Translations under genes and position numbers: made by a program
Assembly: GCA_024703855.1 (NCBI GenBank)
Contig: CP087965.1
Location: 752,001 to 816,000 of the forward strand
Reading direction: 5' to 3'
Length of the DNA: 64,000 nucleotides
Source: Polaromonas sp. P2-4
Lineage (GTDB): Bacteria; Pseudomonadota; Gammaproteobacteria; Burkholderiales; Burkholderiaceae_C
Shown: in pieces, positions 52,466-62,099 of the stretch
Layout: each line of letters begins with the position of its first letter
Numbering within the stretch: position 1 is the first letter of the stretch
Notes under the pieces: generated by a model
Seen by the model: only the letters and a program-made list of their open reading frames with translations
Databases searched by the model: none
Told to the model about the DNA's origin: nothing

Positions 52466-53417
52466 TCAACACCATTCGGGGATCGGACTGAGCAGCGGCC
52501 GGCCGGCGAAATGAGCCTGCAGGTTGGCCACCGCCAGATCCGCCATGGCTTGCCGCGTTTGCCACGTGCCGCTGGCAATATGAGGCGTCAGCACCACGTT
52601 GTCCAAGCGCCACAAGGCCTCAGGTACGTTGGGCTCTTTTTCAAATACATCCAGGCCTGCGCCGGCAATCACGCCTTGCTGCAGAGCATCAATCAGCGCC
52701 GCCTCGTCAACCACGGATCCGCGCGCCACATTGATCAGGTAGCCCTGGGGGCCGAGCGCCTTGAGCACGTCGGCATTGATCAAATGGCGCGTGCCTGCGC
52801 CTGCCGGGCGTGATGACCACCAGGAAATCCACTTCGGCCGCCAGGGCCTGCGCCGTGGGGAAATATGGGTAGGGGAGCCCGGGCCGGGCACTGCGCGCCG
52901 TGTAAGCGATCGACATGCCAAATGCTTGCGCCCGGCTGGCGATGGCCTGCCCGATGCGCCCCAGCCCGACGATGCCGAGGCGCGCGCCCGACACCTTGCG
53001 CGTCAGCGGCATGGCGCCGTCCCGGGCCCAGCGGCCGGCGCGCACATATTGGTCCGCCTGCGGAATGCGGCGTGCCACGGACAGCATGAGGCCGATGGCC
53101 AGGTCAGCCACTTCATCATTGAGTACGCCAGGCGTGTGGGTCACCGGCATGCGGCGCTCCAGCGCGGCCGGAACATCCACACCGTCATAGCCCACACCCA
53201 TGATGGACACGATTTCGAGTGCCGGCAGCTGCTCCATCAGCGATCGCGGCACTTGGGATTCGCCGCCGCCGGCGATGGCGCGGATGCGCGCTGCCGCCGC
53301 GGCAAACGCCGCCGGGTCGGTTTGATGGATTTGTTCATGGACGACGAAGGACTCGCGCAAGGGCTCCATCAGGAACGGCGGCAACTTGGCGACAGCCAGG
53401 ATCTCGGGTTTGGACAA
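52466..53417 (-). CDS. D-isomer-specific 2-hydroxyacid dehydrogenase (GhrB-like), one frameshift
   Basis: NAD(P)-dependent reduction of 2-keto acids such as glyoxylate, hydroxypyruvate or 2-ketogluconate. IMGVGYDGVDVPAALERRMP, GARLGIVGLGRIGQAIASRA (nucleotide fold), NVARGSVVDEAALIDALQQG (Arg), EKEPNVPEALWRLDN (Glu) and NVVLTPHIASGTW (His) supply the family's active-site triad. A shift near 52805 joins VDFLVVITPG to RHLINADVLKALGPQ. About 316 residues. It is the gene nearest the divergent promoter. Confidence 0.88.
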
Positions 53418-53472
53418 GGGAATCTCCTCAGTTCAACAGGCTTGACGAATTGCCATAATGGGCACTATTGTC

Positions 53473-53487
53473 TTATCATCATACGAT
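53473..53487. promoter_or_regulatory. Candidate FadR-type operator 2
   Basis: TTATCATCATACGAT holds ATCATACGAT at 53478-53487, matching the palindrome at 52418-52427 except one base. It sits in the 139-bp gap between the divergent 2-hydroxyacid dehydrogenase and dehydratase genes, where it could control both directions. Confidence 0.5.
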
Positions 53488-53556
53488 TGAGCCTCGATTG
53501 ACATCCATGCAAACCCTGAATTCTTTACGGAAACTTTTACGAAAACGCAGCACATC

Positions 53557-55295
53557 ATGAGTAACCAGACACCCAAAAAGAAACCCGAAGAATTACGCAG
53601 CCAGCAATGGTTTGGGCGGCAGGACCGCGATGGTTTTGCCTACCGCAGCTGGGTCAAGGGCAAGGGCGTGCCGCACGATCAGTTCGATGGCCGCCCGGTC
53701 ATCGGCATCTGCAACACCTTCAGCGAACTCACGCCCTGCAATTCGCATTTCCGCACGATTGCCGAGCAGGTGAAGATCGGCGTTTATGAGGCCGGTGGTT
53801 TCCCGCTGGAGTTTCCGGTGATGTCGCTGGGCGAGACCCTGCTCAGGCCCACCGCCATGCTGTACCGCAACCTGGCCAGCATGGATGTCGAAGAAAGCAT
53901 TCGCGGCAACCCGATTGATGGCGTGGTGCTGCTCATGGGCTGCGACAAGACCACGCCCTCGCTGGTGATGGGTGCTTCGAGTGTTGACCTGCCCACGGTA
54001 GGTGTCAGCGGCGGCCCGATGCTCAGCGGCAAATGGCGCGGGCAGGAGCTGGGCTCGGGCACAGGGGTGTGGAGCATGAGCGAGCAGGTGCGCGCCGGCA
54101 CGCTCAAACTCGCTGACTTTTTGAGGCCGAAAGCTGCATGCACCGCAGCCACGGCCACTGCATGACCATGGGCACGGCCTCGACGATGGCCAGCATGGTC
54201 GAAGCGCTGGGCATCGGCCTGCCTGGCAACGCCGCCTACCCCGCGGTAGACGGGCGGCGCAATGTACTGGCCCGCCTGGCCGGGCGGCGCGCGGTCGAGA
54301 TGGTGCATGAGGACCTGACACTCTCCAAAATCCTGACGCGCGAAGCGTTTGAAAACGCCATCAAAACCCTGGCTGCGATTGGCGGCTCAACCAATGCGGT
54401 GATTCACCTGATTGCGATGGCCGGGCGGATCGGCGTGAAACTGACGGTGGACGACTTTGACCGGCTGGCCAGTGAACTGCCCTGCCTTGTCAATCTGCAA
54501 CCCTCGGGCAAATACCTGATGGAAGATTTCTGCTACGCCGGCGGCCTGCCGGTGGTGATGAAAGAAATCGCGCAGCACCTGCACCTCGGGGCCATCACCG
54601 CCAACGGCCAGACTATCGGCCAGAACATTGCCGACGCGCAAAACTACAACACCGAAGTCATCAAGCCGCTGGGCGAACCCTTCAAGGACAAGGCCGGCAT
54701 TGCCGTGTTGCGCGGCAACCTCTCGCCGCGCGGCGCAGTCATCAAGCCGAGCGCCGCCACGCCCGCCTTGATGGTGCACACGGGCCGTGCGGTGGTGTTT
54801 GAAAACATTGAAGACTTCCACGCACGCATTGATGACGAAGACCTGGACATCGACGAAAACTGCATCATGGTGCTGAAAAACTGCGGCCCCAAGGGCTACC
54901 CCGGCATGGCCGAGGTCGGCAACATGCCGCTGCCGCCCAAGGTGCTGCGCAAGGGCATTACCGACATGGTGCGCATCAGCGACGCGCGCATGAGCGGCAC
55001 GGCCTACGGCACGGTGGTGCTGCACACCGCGCCCGAAGCCGCCGCCGGTGGCCCGCTGGCCGTGGTGCAAAACGGCGACCTGATTGAGCTCAACGTGCCG
55101 CAGCGCAAACTTCAGCTGCTCATCAGTGACGAGGAGCTGGCGCATCGCCTGAGCCAATGGACAGCACCAGCGCCACCACTGTCCTCCGGCTACTGGAAAC
55201 TGTATGTGGACCACGTGCTGCAAGCCGACGAAGGCGTCGATCTCGACTTTCTCGTTGGCAAACGCGGCTCGTTTGTGCCGCATGACAATCACTGA
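53557..55295 (+). CDS. IlvD/Edd-family sugar-acid dehydratase (arabonate/galactonate type), one frameshift
   Basis: Iron-sulfur dehydratase removing water from an aldonic acid to give a 2-keto-3-deoxy acid. SQQWFGRQDRDGFAYRSWVK at the N-terminus is typical of arabonate/xylonate-type members. Cluster cysteines are visible in ICNTFSELTPCN and LMGCDKTTPSLVMG. A shift near 54130 leads to SHGHCMTMGTASTMASMVEA. IKTLAAIGGSTNAVIHLIAM and DARMSGTAYGTVVLH complete the catalytic domains. About 579 residues. The following 2-keto-3-deoxygalactonate kinase and aldolase point to galactonate or a close relative as substrate. Confidence 0.88.
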
Positions 55296-55303
55296 ACATC
55301 TAC

Positions 55304-55568
55304 TAGGGCCTGTTAACACTATTTTTACAAGATGCGTTGCGAGTCAAAAAAGCCATGCGCAAGGCGCGAAATGCAGCCGGGGTATCCCCCGGCAAGGCTT
55401 CGCAACGCCGCGCATGGCCTTTTGGCCGCAACCCTCGGGAACGGGGTGAAAACAGCGCCACTCAGCGTTGCACTCCTAGCCCAGACGCCCGGTCTGGGCG
55501 TCGTCGTGCCTTGATTGGCGCTGTTTTCACCCCGTTCGCACTTGCAAAAATAGTGTTAACAGGCCCTA
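55304..55568. mobile_element. MITE-like element with long terminal inverted repeats
   Basis: The ends match as inverted repeats over about 30 bp: AGGGCCTGTTAACACTATTT from 55305 and its complement ending at 55567, with one or two mismatches further in. Inside are a perfect 18-bp inverted repeat (55443-55460 with 55516-55533) and a central hairpin CCCAGAC/GTCTGGG (55480-55498). There is no transposase frame. The structure fits a non-autonomous miniature element about 265 bp long, inserted between the dehydratase and kinase genes. Confidence 0.75.
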
Positions 55569-55584
55569 AACTGCGAACGAACGT

Positions 55585-56486
55585 GTGAAACACCTGCTGG
55601 CCGTTGATTGGGGCACCTCGTCGTTGCGCGGCGCATTGCTGGACAACCAGGGTCGGGTGCTGGAAGAACGCTCTCTTACGCGCGGCATCCTGACCGTCGC
55701 TAGCGGCGAATTCCCCGCTGTTTTTGAAAGTTGTTTTGGCGCCTGGATGAGCCCTGGCACCCTGTGTCTTATTTCCGGCATGGCTGGCAGCCAGCAGGGT
55801 TGGCTTGAAGCGCCCTACTGCGCCTGCCCTGCCGGGTTCGACGACCTTGCCACCAAGCTGGTCTGGCTGGAACCGGGTCGCATCGCCATCGTGCCGGGCT
55901 TGAGCGTTGAAAAGGACGGTGTCCCCGATGTCATGCGCGGCGAAGAAACGCAGGTGTTTGGGGCGCTACAGCTGCTGGGCCTGGACAACGCTCGACTTGT
56001 TTTACCTGGCACGCACAGCAAATGGGTAACCGTCGCCCATCGCCGGGTCACGGATTTTTCAACCTGGATGACCGGCGAGTTCTACGCACTGCTGCGCCAG
56101 CACTCCATCCTGGCGCGCAGCCTGCCCAGAATCGACGAAGCTCACGACCCAGCGTCCGACGCTGGCGCGTTTGAGCAGGGCGTGGCCCATGCCCTGCACG
56201 GCAAAGGCCTGCTGCACACGGCGTTCAGCACGCGGACTCTGTCGTTGTTCAAGCGCATGGCCAGCGACGTACTGCCCAGCTATTTGTCGGGCCTCGTCAT
56301 TGGCGAAGAACTGAAATCACAATCCCTGCAACGTGGCGATAGCGTGGTGGTCATGGGCGCGGAGGCGCTGACGGCCCGCTACATGAGCAAGCCCTGACGC
56401 AGCTTGGCGTGTCGGTCCAGCGAATCGGTGACAACGCCACCTGGCGCGGCTTGCGCGCCATCGCCGACACCCTGCCGCGCCCATGA
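55585..56486 (+). CDS. dgoK: 2-dehydro-3-deoxygalactonokinase, frameshift near the C-terminus
   Basis: Phosphorylates 2-keto-3-deoxygalactonate. GTG start at 55585 (VKHLLAVDWGTSSLRGALLD). LISGMAGSQQGWLEAPYCAC, VPGLSVEKDGVPDVMRGEET, LVLPGTHSKWVTVAHRRVTD and WMTGEFYALLRQHSILARSL are family-specific. A missing G near 56394 truncates the frame; corrected, it continues SKALTQLGVSVQRIGDNATW and stops at 56484-56486. About 299 residues. Only 17 bp separate the MITE-like element from the start, and no strong ribosome site remains. Confidence 0.92.
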
Positions 56487-56520
56487 ACAACCTAGCCATA
56501 ACGCCCTCAAATACTGCACT

Positions 56521-57159
56521 ATGAACGCCCATCAAAAACTCTCCAACGCCTTGCAAACCGTTCCCCTGGTCGCCATCCTGCGCGGCTTGCAACCGGCCGA
56601 GGCGCTGCCCATTGGCCAGGCCTTGGTGTCCACCGGCTGGACGCTGATTGAAATTCCGCTGAATTCACCGCAACCGCTGGACAGCATTGCGGCCATGGCG
56701 GCGGCCTACCCGCAAGCCCTGATCGGTGCCGGTACCGTGCTGACGCCAGACGATGTGCGCAATGTGCAGGCCGCGGGCGGCCAGCTCATCGTCTCGCCCA
56801 ACTTCAACCCAGCGGTGGTGCGTGAAGCCGTTCGTCTGGGCATGGTGTGCCTGCCCGGCGTGATGACGGCCAGCGAAGCCTTTGCTGCGCTTGAAGCCGG
56901 TGCCTCGGGTCTGAAACTGTTTCCCAGCGAAATGATCACGCCTGCCGTGGTGAAGGCCTTGCGCGCGGTGTTGCCGACAGGCACTGTGGTGTTGCCGGTG
57001 GGCGGCATCACGCCCGAGAACATGCGCCCTTACCTTGCGGCCGGGGCCAATGGTTTTGGCATTGGCTCTGCGCTGTACAAGCTTGGCACGCCAGCTTCCG
57101 AGGTGGCTGAAAATGCTATGAAATTCATAGCTGCCTGCGCTGGTACCATCCGGGCATGA
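56521..57159 (+). CDS. dgoA: 2-dehydro-3-deoxy-6-phosphogalactonate aldolase
   Basis: Class I aldolase splitting 2-keto-3-deoxy-6-phosphogalactonate into pyruvate and glyceraldehyde 3-phosphate. The intact 212-residue frame has PLVAILRGLQPAEALPIGQA (with the catalytic Glu region), IGAGTVLTPDDVRNVQAAGG, the Schiff-base Lys in GASGLKLFPSEMITPAVVKA and LPVGGITPENMRPYLAAGAN. The last dozen residues are encoded by a small dispersed repeat. The stop overlaps the next start (ATGA). Confidence 0.94.
   Translation: MNAHQKLSNALQTVPLVAILRGLQPAEALPIGQALVSTGWTLIEIPLNSPQPLDSIAAMAAAYPQALIGAGTVLTPDDVRNVQAAGGQLIVSPNFNPAVVREAVRLGMVCLPGVMTASEAFAALEAGASGLKLFPSEMITPAVVKALRAVLPTGTVVLPVGGITPENMRPYLAAGANGFGIGSALYKLGTPASEVAENAMKFIAACAGTIRA
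57111..57143 (+). repeat. Small palindromic dispersed repeat within the 3' end of dgoA
   Basis: AAATGCTATGAAATTCATAG followed by CTGCCTGCGCTGG contains the inverted repeat GCTATGA/TCATAGC (57115-57131). It resembles the short GCTAT...ATAGCTGC..GCGCT elements common in Comamonadaceae genomes (recalled, not searched). Here it codes for the DgoA tail (ENAMKFIAACAG). Confidence 0.5.
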
Positions 57160-57941
57160 ACGCTAAAACATCATCAAAAATCTCCTTCGGGCTGACAGGC
57201 CGTGTCTGCATCGTCACCGGCGGTGCCCAGGGCATTGGCGAGGCTTGCATTCGCCGCTTTTTGCGCGAAGATGCCAAAGTCGTCATCGCCGATATTGACG
57301 ATGCCCGCGGCGCAACGCTGGCCCGCGAGCTGGGTGGCCGTTACGTGCATTGCGATGTGGGCGACAAGGCCCAGGTTGATGCGCTGGTGGCGCAAACCAT
57401 GGCCGCGCATGGCTGCATCGACGTACTGGTCAACAACGCCGGTATTTTCAGGGCCGCCGACTTTCTGGACGTGAGCGAAGCCGATTTTGATGCGGTCTTG
57501 CGCATCAACCTCAAGGGTTCATTTCTGGTGGGCCAGGCCGTGGCGCGTGAAATGGCCAAGGCCGGCAAGGGCAGCATCATCAACATGAGCTCGGTCAACG
57601 CCGTGTTGACCATTCCCACGATTGCCAGTTACAACGTCAGCAAGGGCGGCATCAACCAGCTCACGCGGGTGATGGCGCTGGCGCTGGCCGACAAGGGCGT
57701 GCGCGTGAACGCCGTCGCACCCGGCACCATTGCCACCGAACTGGCCGCCAAGGCCGTGCTGACCAGCGACGACGCCAAAGCCAAAATCATGAGCCGCACG
57801 CCCATGAAAAGACTGGGCGAGCCTTCGGAGATTGCCGACACGGTGGCGTATCTGGCCAGCGATGCCGCGAGCTACATCACGGGTGAGATCGTGGTGGTGG
57901 ATGGTGGGCGCATGACGCTGAACTACACCGTGCCGGTCTAA
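57156..57941 (+). CDS. SDR-family sugar dehydrogenase
   Basis: Intact 261-residue classical SDR: RVCIVTGGAQGIGEACIRRF, VLVNNAGIFRAADFLDVSEA, IINMSSVNAVLTIPTIASYN with VSKGG (Ser, Tyr and Lys of the catalytic set), and DAASYITGEIVVVDGGRMTL. It is translationally coupled to dgoA (ATGA). Its place beside galactonate enzymes suggests a galactose or related aldose 1-dehydrogenase that feeds the dehydratase; the exact sugar is inference. Confidence 0.85.
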   Translation: MNAKTSSKISFGLTGRVCIVTGGAQGIGEACIRRFLREDAKVVIADIDDARGATLARELGGRYVHCDVGDKAQVDALVAQTMAAHGCIDVLVNNAGIFRAADFLDVSEADFDAVLRINLKGSFLVGQAVAREMAKAGKGSIINMSSVNAVLTIPTIASYNVSKGGINQLTRVMALALADKGVRVNAVAPGTIATELAAKAVLTSDDAKAKIMSRTPMKRLGEPSEIADTVAYLASDAASYITGEIVVVDGGRMTLNYTVPV

Positions 57942-57954
57942 GAGCCGAAGTAAC

Positions 57955-58401
57955 TCACATCTCGCCGAGCGCCAGCATCAGGGACCGCACGGCAATCGTC
58001 CAGCATACGGCCATGCTCGCGAGATAGAGCACAGCTCGCCAAGGCTGCAGGCCCAGAAGAAAGATCAGCGTGTGCGCATAGCGCAGGACGACATACGTGC
58101 CGAACAGCATCTGAGCCGACTCTGCCGTTGCGCCGAGCAACACATAAGCCAGCGCGAGCACCAGGAACAGCGGTAGGTTTTCGGTGTCATTGCGCCAGAC
58201 GTTGGCACATCGACGCACGAAGTCTGCCTCAGCCTCGGCCGGTCGCTTGCGCATGAGCCGCGCGTCTTCAGGGATGGGGAAGGTGCCGGCGCGCAGGCGG
58301 CTGACGACCTGAAGCACGCTCGTGAGCGAGGTCTTCGTGAAGAGCGCCACGAGGGCCAGAGCAAACGCCGGCAATGCGGGATAGGCGGAAATGAAGGCCA
58401 T
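57955..58401 (-). CDS. MAPEG-family membrane protein
   Basis: Intact 148-residue integral membrane protein with four hydrophobic segments (ALPAFALALVALFTKTSLTS, LPLFLVLALAYVLLGA, YVVLRYAHTLIFLLGL, AVLYLASMAVCWTIAV). The motif RRCANVWRNDTENLPLFLVL matches the MAPEG (microsomal glutathione transferase-like) signature with the conserved ENLP. Probably glutathione-dependent detoxification, but bacterial members are mostly untested. Convergent with the SDR gene. Confidence 0.85.
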   Translation of the reverse strand: MAFISAYPALPAFALALVALFTKTSLTSVLQVVSRLRAGTFPIPEDARLMRKRPAEAEADFVRRCANVWRNDTENLPLFLVLALAYVLLGATAESAQMLFGTYVVLRYAHTLIFLLGLQPWRAVLYLASMAVCWTIAVRSLMLALGEM

Positions 58402-58530
58402 AGGAACTCCGAATAAAAGGTGGTGCCGCTGCGGCGGACGCCGCAGTGGTTGGGATGCTTGGCGAGTTTGGTGCTCTCATGGTTTCCCGGCAATAGGCCA
58501 ATTTGACAAACTTATGATCAAATTCGCCAA

Positions 58531-59532
58531 ATGAGTCCAACCCAACGAATCGTTCACATCGGCGTCCTGGTGTTCCCTGGATGCGTGAAAAGCGGCGCCG
58601 TAGTACCGCACGATGTGCTGCGCGTCGCCAATCTGTTGATGCACTCGCGGCCAGCTTCACAGCGTGTTCGCTTCGAGACACATTGGGTGAGCGCACGAGG
58701 CAAGGGGAGTGTGAACGTCGGCGGTTTGAGCTTTGAGACGGTCGCACCGGATGCCTACAGTCTGGACGCGCTGATCGTGGCCGGCGTCGACCATGGGGAT
58801 ACAGACAATTTGACGGAGTCGCTTACCGGGCTGCTGCCCGAGCAGTCGATGCTGCGTGTGTTTGCCCAAAATGAGGGGTGGCTGCTTTTTGGCTGCTCAG
58901 GCACGTGTCTGGTGGCACGGGCAGGCTTGCTCGACGGCCATCGTGTCACCACCAGTTGGTGGCTCAGCGACTATTGCCGCCGACACTTTCCGGACGTGCA
59001 GTTGCAGACCGAAGAAATCGTCTTGCAGGACGGCCGATACGTGTCTTCAGCGGGGGTCACGTCCTACTTCGATCTGGCTTTGTGGATCGTCGGCCAGTAC
59101 GCCGGAGCGGACGTGCGACAACTCGCGGCGAAAATGCTGGTCATGGACGGGCAGCGCACGAGTCAGGCGCCCTATGTGGCTGCCGCCGTGCTCGACGGTC
59201 AGGGGCCGGTCGTGCTCGAGCGGGCGCGCCGTTGGCTTAACAGGCGTCTGGATCAGGCCTGGACGATGGGGGCGTTGGCGCAGCATTGCCACACCAGTCA
59301 GCGCACTCTGCTGCGTCGCTTCCAGGCGACGCTCGGCATGAGCCCGGTGCAGTACGTACAGCAGTTGCGTGTTGAGCGCGCCAAGGCCCTGCTGGAGTCG
59401 ACACAGCTCTCGCTGGAGAGCATCACCGGTCGCTGCGGGTACCAGGATGTGTCCACTCTCAGCAAGGTGTTCAAACGCTGGACGCAGCTGACGCCGCGTG
59501 AGTACCGGGTGCGCTTCGGCTTGAGGTGCTGA
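58531..59532 (+). CDS. GlxA-type regulator (DJ-1/PfpI domain plus AraC HTH)
   Basis: Intact 333-residue frame. Residues 8-180 form a class I glutamine-amidotransferase-like domain (VFPGCVKSGAVVPHDVLRVA, WLLFGCSGTCLVARAGLLDG with the nucleophile-elbow Cys, RHFPDVQLQTEEIVLQDGRY). Residues 225-333 form an AraC double HTH (MGALAQHCHTSQRTLLRRFQ, ITGRCGYQDVSTLSKVFKRW, TPREYRVRF). Such proteins regulate diverse amine or amide catabolic genes. The target here is unknown; the divergent MAPEG gene is the nearest candidate. Confidence 0.92.
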   Translation: MSPTQRIVHIGVLVFPGCVKSGAVVPHDVLRVANLLMHSRPASQRVRFETHWVSARGKGSVNVGGLSFETVAPDAYSLDALIVAGVDHGDTDNLTESLTGLLPEQSMLRVFAQNEGWLLFGCSGTCLVARAGLLDGHRVTTSWWLSDYCRRHFPDVQLQTEEIVLQDGRYVSSAGVTSYFDLALWIVGQYAGADVRQLAAKMLVMDGQRTSQAPYVAAAVLDGQGPVVLERARRWLNRRLDQAWTMGALAQHCHTSQRTLLRRFQATLGMSPVQYVQQLRVERAKALLESTQLSLESITGRCGYQDVSTLSKVFKRWTQLTPREYRVRFGLRC

Positions 59533-59659
59533 AGCAGGGCACCGCTTGTCACTGACTGCCCGCTGAAGACGCACAAGGTCGGACGGCAGCAACGGGTAGC
59601 GAACACTCACTCGCTGAACTGCTGAAACTGCCAGGAACCGCCCTTCGCTGGATGACCAG

Positions 59660-60100
59660 TCAACCTTTTACACCCGCAATGTAGTGTTCGAGCTGCTGGA
59701 TGATGAAACTCTGCTCGGAGATGATGTCCTTCACTAAATCGCCGATGGAAACCAGGCCGATCAGCTTGCCGTTGTCCATGACGGGCAAGTGGCGAAGGCG
59801 CTTATCGGTCATCAGTGCCATGCATTCTTCATTGGTATGGCTGGGGCCGACGTACTGCACCGGCGAACTCATGATGTCGCGCACCGCCATTTCCTTGGGC
59901 GACCGGTCCGTAAAAACCACTTTCCGCGCGCAATCGCGTTCGCTAATGATGCCGACGAGCGCCTCCCCCTCCAGCACCAAGAGCGCACCGAGATTCTTCT
60001 CCGTCATCAGCTTGACGGCGTCGAACACAGATGCCGAGGGCCAAACGGTGTAGACAGTTTGATCAGGCTTCGACTTGAGAATTTGTGCGATGTCTTTCAT
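59660..60100 (-). CDS. CBS-domain protein
   Basis: Two CBS motifs form one Bateman module in about 146 residues: TVWPSASVFDAVKLMTEKNL with GALLVLEGEALVGIISERDC, and SHTNEECMALMTDKRLRHLP with VMDNGKLIGLVSIGDLVKDI. ATG at 60098-60100 is chosen because the protein then starts KDIAQILKSKPDQ, as in its relatives. Likely binds adenine nucleotides and acts as a stand-alone sensor; partner unknown. Confidence 0.9.
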   Translation of the reverse strand: MKDIAQILKSKPDQTVYTVWPSASVFDAVKLMTEKNLGALLVLEGEALVGIISERDCARKVVFTDRSPKEMAVRDIMSSPVQYVGPSHTNEECMALMTDKRLRHLPVMDNGKLIGLVSIGDLVKDIISEQSFIIQQLEHYIAGVKG

Positions 60101-60313
60101 GGCGTCCTGTTCACCGTCTGCAGCCATCGACCTTCATCACGACGATGGGTCCTGACGGGTTTCGAAAATTCATTCTAGGTGCCGCAATGCCCCTCGTCAA
60201 ACCGGTTCACAGGCATAGCGCCGTCCATGGCTGAAGGTATCCGCTTCGACTCCAGGGTTGCGATCGATTTGCAGCCGACACGACCCAAGCCCGACAGGCT
60301 CGTAAAATCCCGT

Positions 60314-60997
60314 ATGCCTTCTGACACCACCACGCCCGCTAAAACGACGGCGACCGGGGCGACCGCCGGTCTTTTCACGGACGATGCCCGCACCACCCGC
60401 TGCGTCTGGTGCCAGGCCACGCCGTTTTACCGCAACTACCACGACAGCGAATGGGGCTTTCCGGTGGCGGACGAGCGCAGGCTGTTCGAGAAAATCTGTC
60501 TGGAAGGTTTTCAGGCAGGCCTGAGCTGGCTGACTATTTTGAACAAACGTGAAACCTTTCGCAGCGCTTTCGCCAGCTTCGACGCAGAGCAAGTCGCCCG
60601 CTTTGATGAGCACGATGTCAAGCGGCTGCTGGGCGATGCCGGCATCGTCAGGCATGCGGGCAAGATTGCCTCGACCATCAACAATGCCAAGCGCGTGATT
60701 GAGCTGCGTCGTGAATTTGGCTCGCTAGGCGCGTATGTCTGGCGGCTTGAACCCGATGCCGCCAGCCGGCCGGAGCGCATCACGCAGGAAGCCGTCAAGA
60801 CCATGAGCAGCTCACCAGAATCCGTCGCCTTGTCGAAAGACCTCAAGAAACGCGGCTGGACTTTTGTCGGCCCCACCACGCTGTATGCCTTCATGCAGGC
60901 CATGGGCCTGGTCAATGACCACCTGGAAGGCTGTGCCAGCCGCGAGGCAGCGCTGGCGGCACGCGTGGCCTTCACGCCACCGCAGCAGCGCCTATAG
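60314..60997 (+). CDS. tag: DNA-3-methyladenine glycosylase I
   Basis: Base-excision repair enzyme removing 3-methyladenine. RCVWCQATPFYRNYHDSEWG holds the zinc Cys and the active-site YHDxEWG motif; ICLEGFQAGLSWLTILNKRE, GDAGIVRHAGKIASTINNAK and KKRGWTFVGPTTLYAFMQAM complete the HhH fold. ATG at 60314 gives 227 residues with a Thr-rich lead. An open extension upstream exists but has no family similarity. The frame is intact. Confidence 0.92.
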   Translation: MPSDTTTPAKTTATGATAGLFTDDARTTRCVWCQATPFYRNYHDSEWGFPVADERRLFEKICLEGFQAGLSWLTILNKRETFRSAFASFDAEQVARFDEHDVKRLLGDAGIVRHAGKIASTINNAKRVIELRREFGSLGAYVWRLEPDAASRPERITQEAVKTMSSSPESVALSKDLKKRGWTFVGPTTLYAFMQAMGLVNDHLEGCASREAALAARVAFTPPQQRL

Positions 60998-61010
60998 CCA
61001 CCAGTACGGC

Positions 61011-61037
61011 CACTACAGCCACTACAGCCACTACAGC
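61011..61037. repeat. Short tandem repeat (9 bp x 3)
   Basis: CACTACAGC is repeated three times in the 34-bp gap after tag, running into the corA stop codon (61031-61033). It may vary in copy number by slippage; no function is evident. Confidence 0.7.
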
Positions 61038-62004
61038 CAGCGAGCTTTCTTGAAGCGCCAGTAAAGCAAGGCGCAGGCGCAGGCAATCAAGCCCAGAGCC
61101 ACGACATAGCCGTATTGCCACTTAAGTTCTGGCATGGCTTCAAAGTTCATGCCCCAGATGCCCTGCAAACGCGGTGCAGACCCGCAAAAATACTGGCCCA
61201 GGCCGCCAGCCGCTTGGTCACTTCACTCTCTTCAATCGTGACCATTGCCAGGTTCACCTGGATGGCCGTTCCTATGGTGTCGCGCATCGTGTCAATCAAT
61301 GCATTGATGCGCGACAAATGATCCGCCACATCATGAAAATAGTCCTGCACGCCAGCGCAGATGTGCGGCACCCTGCCGCCGTGCAGCTTGCTTGCGCCTT
61401 CCAGCAATGGGGCCACCGCATGTTTCAACACCATCACGCGGCCTTTGAGTTCGTACAGTCGCTCGATATTCGTGCGGGCGGTGCCTTTGGTGAAAATGTC
61501 CTTTTCGATGGTTTCCAGCTCGGTCTCGAAGCCGTCGAGGATGGGAAAGTAGCGGTCCACCACCGCATCCATCAGCGCATAGAGCACAAAGCCGGAACCG
61601 TTTTGCAGCAGCTCCGGCTCCCTCTCGCAGCAGCGCACGCCCAAAAATCCCTTGTTGCTGCGGTTGCGCACCGACAGAACATAGTTGCTCCCGGTGAATA
61701 CATTGAGTTCACCAATGTTCAGTTCTTTGATCTGGTCTGGCACCGGCTCGACAAGATGCAGCACTGAAAAAAGTGAGGCACCGTACTCTTCGATTTTCGG
61801 GCGCTGGTGGCCATGCCGCGCATCTTCGACCGCCAGCTCATGCAGGCCAAACTCCTCCTGCATCTCTTCGAGTTCTGCGGGTGTGGCATCTTGCAAGGCA
61901 ACCCAGACGAAAGCGTCCGGGTGAGAAATATAGTCACTGATCTCACTGACTGGAATATCGGCAAGTTTGGTGCCGTTTTGGTACACCACGCAATTGATGA
62001 GCAT
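61031..62004 (-). CDS. corA: Magnesium/cobalt transporter CorA family, one frameshift
   Basis: The large cytoplasmic domain (SHPDAFVWVALQDATPAELE, LHELAVEDARHGHQRPKIEE) and the long helices (FETELETIEKDIFTKGTART, MVLKHAVAPLLEGASKLHGG) precede the membrane part. A shift near 61180 joins KRLAAWASIFAV to TAFAGIWGMNFEAMPELKWQ, which carries the GMN selectivity motif, and the second helix ends YWRFKKARWL. About 324 residues, the normal length. Forms a pentameric Mg2+ channel in the inner membrane. Confidence 0.93.
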
Positions 62005-62099
62005 CGAAGTTTTCCGCCAAGTTAACTGGGTGCGTGGATTCTGGCACAGGGCCTTCCGGTGCCCTACCGGGGAAAGCCCGCCGGCTTCTGCTCCTCTTC

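Noticed and set aside
55305..55567. Integron attC site or ordinary intergenic terminator pair
   Set aside because: The TGTTAACA ends do not fit the GTTRRRY/RYYYAAC cores, and the 30-bp terminal repeats with nested palindromes fit a miniature transposable element better.
61011..61037. Repeat array that might be CRISPR
   Set aside because: The unit is only 9 bp in direct tandem without spacers, and no cas gene is nearby.
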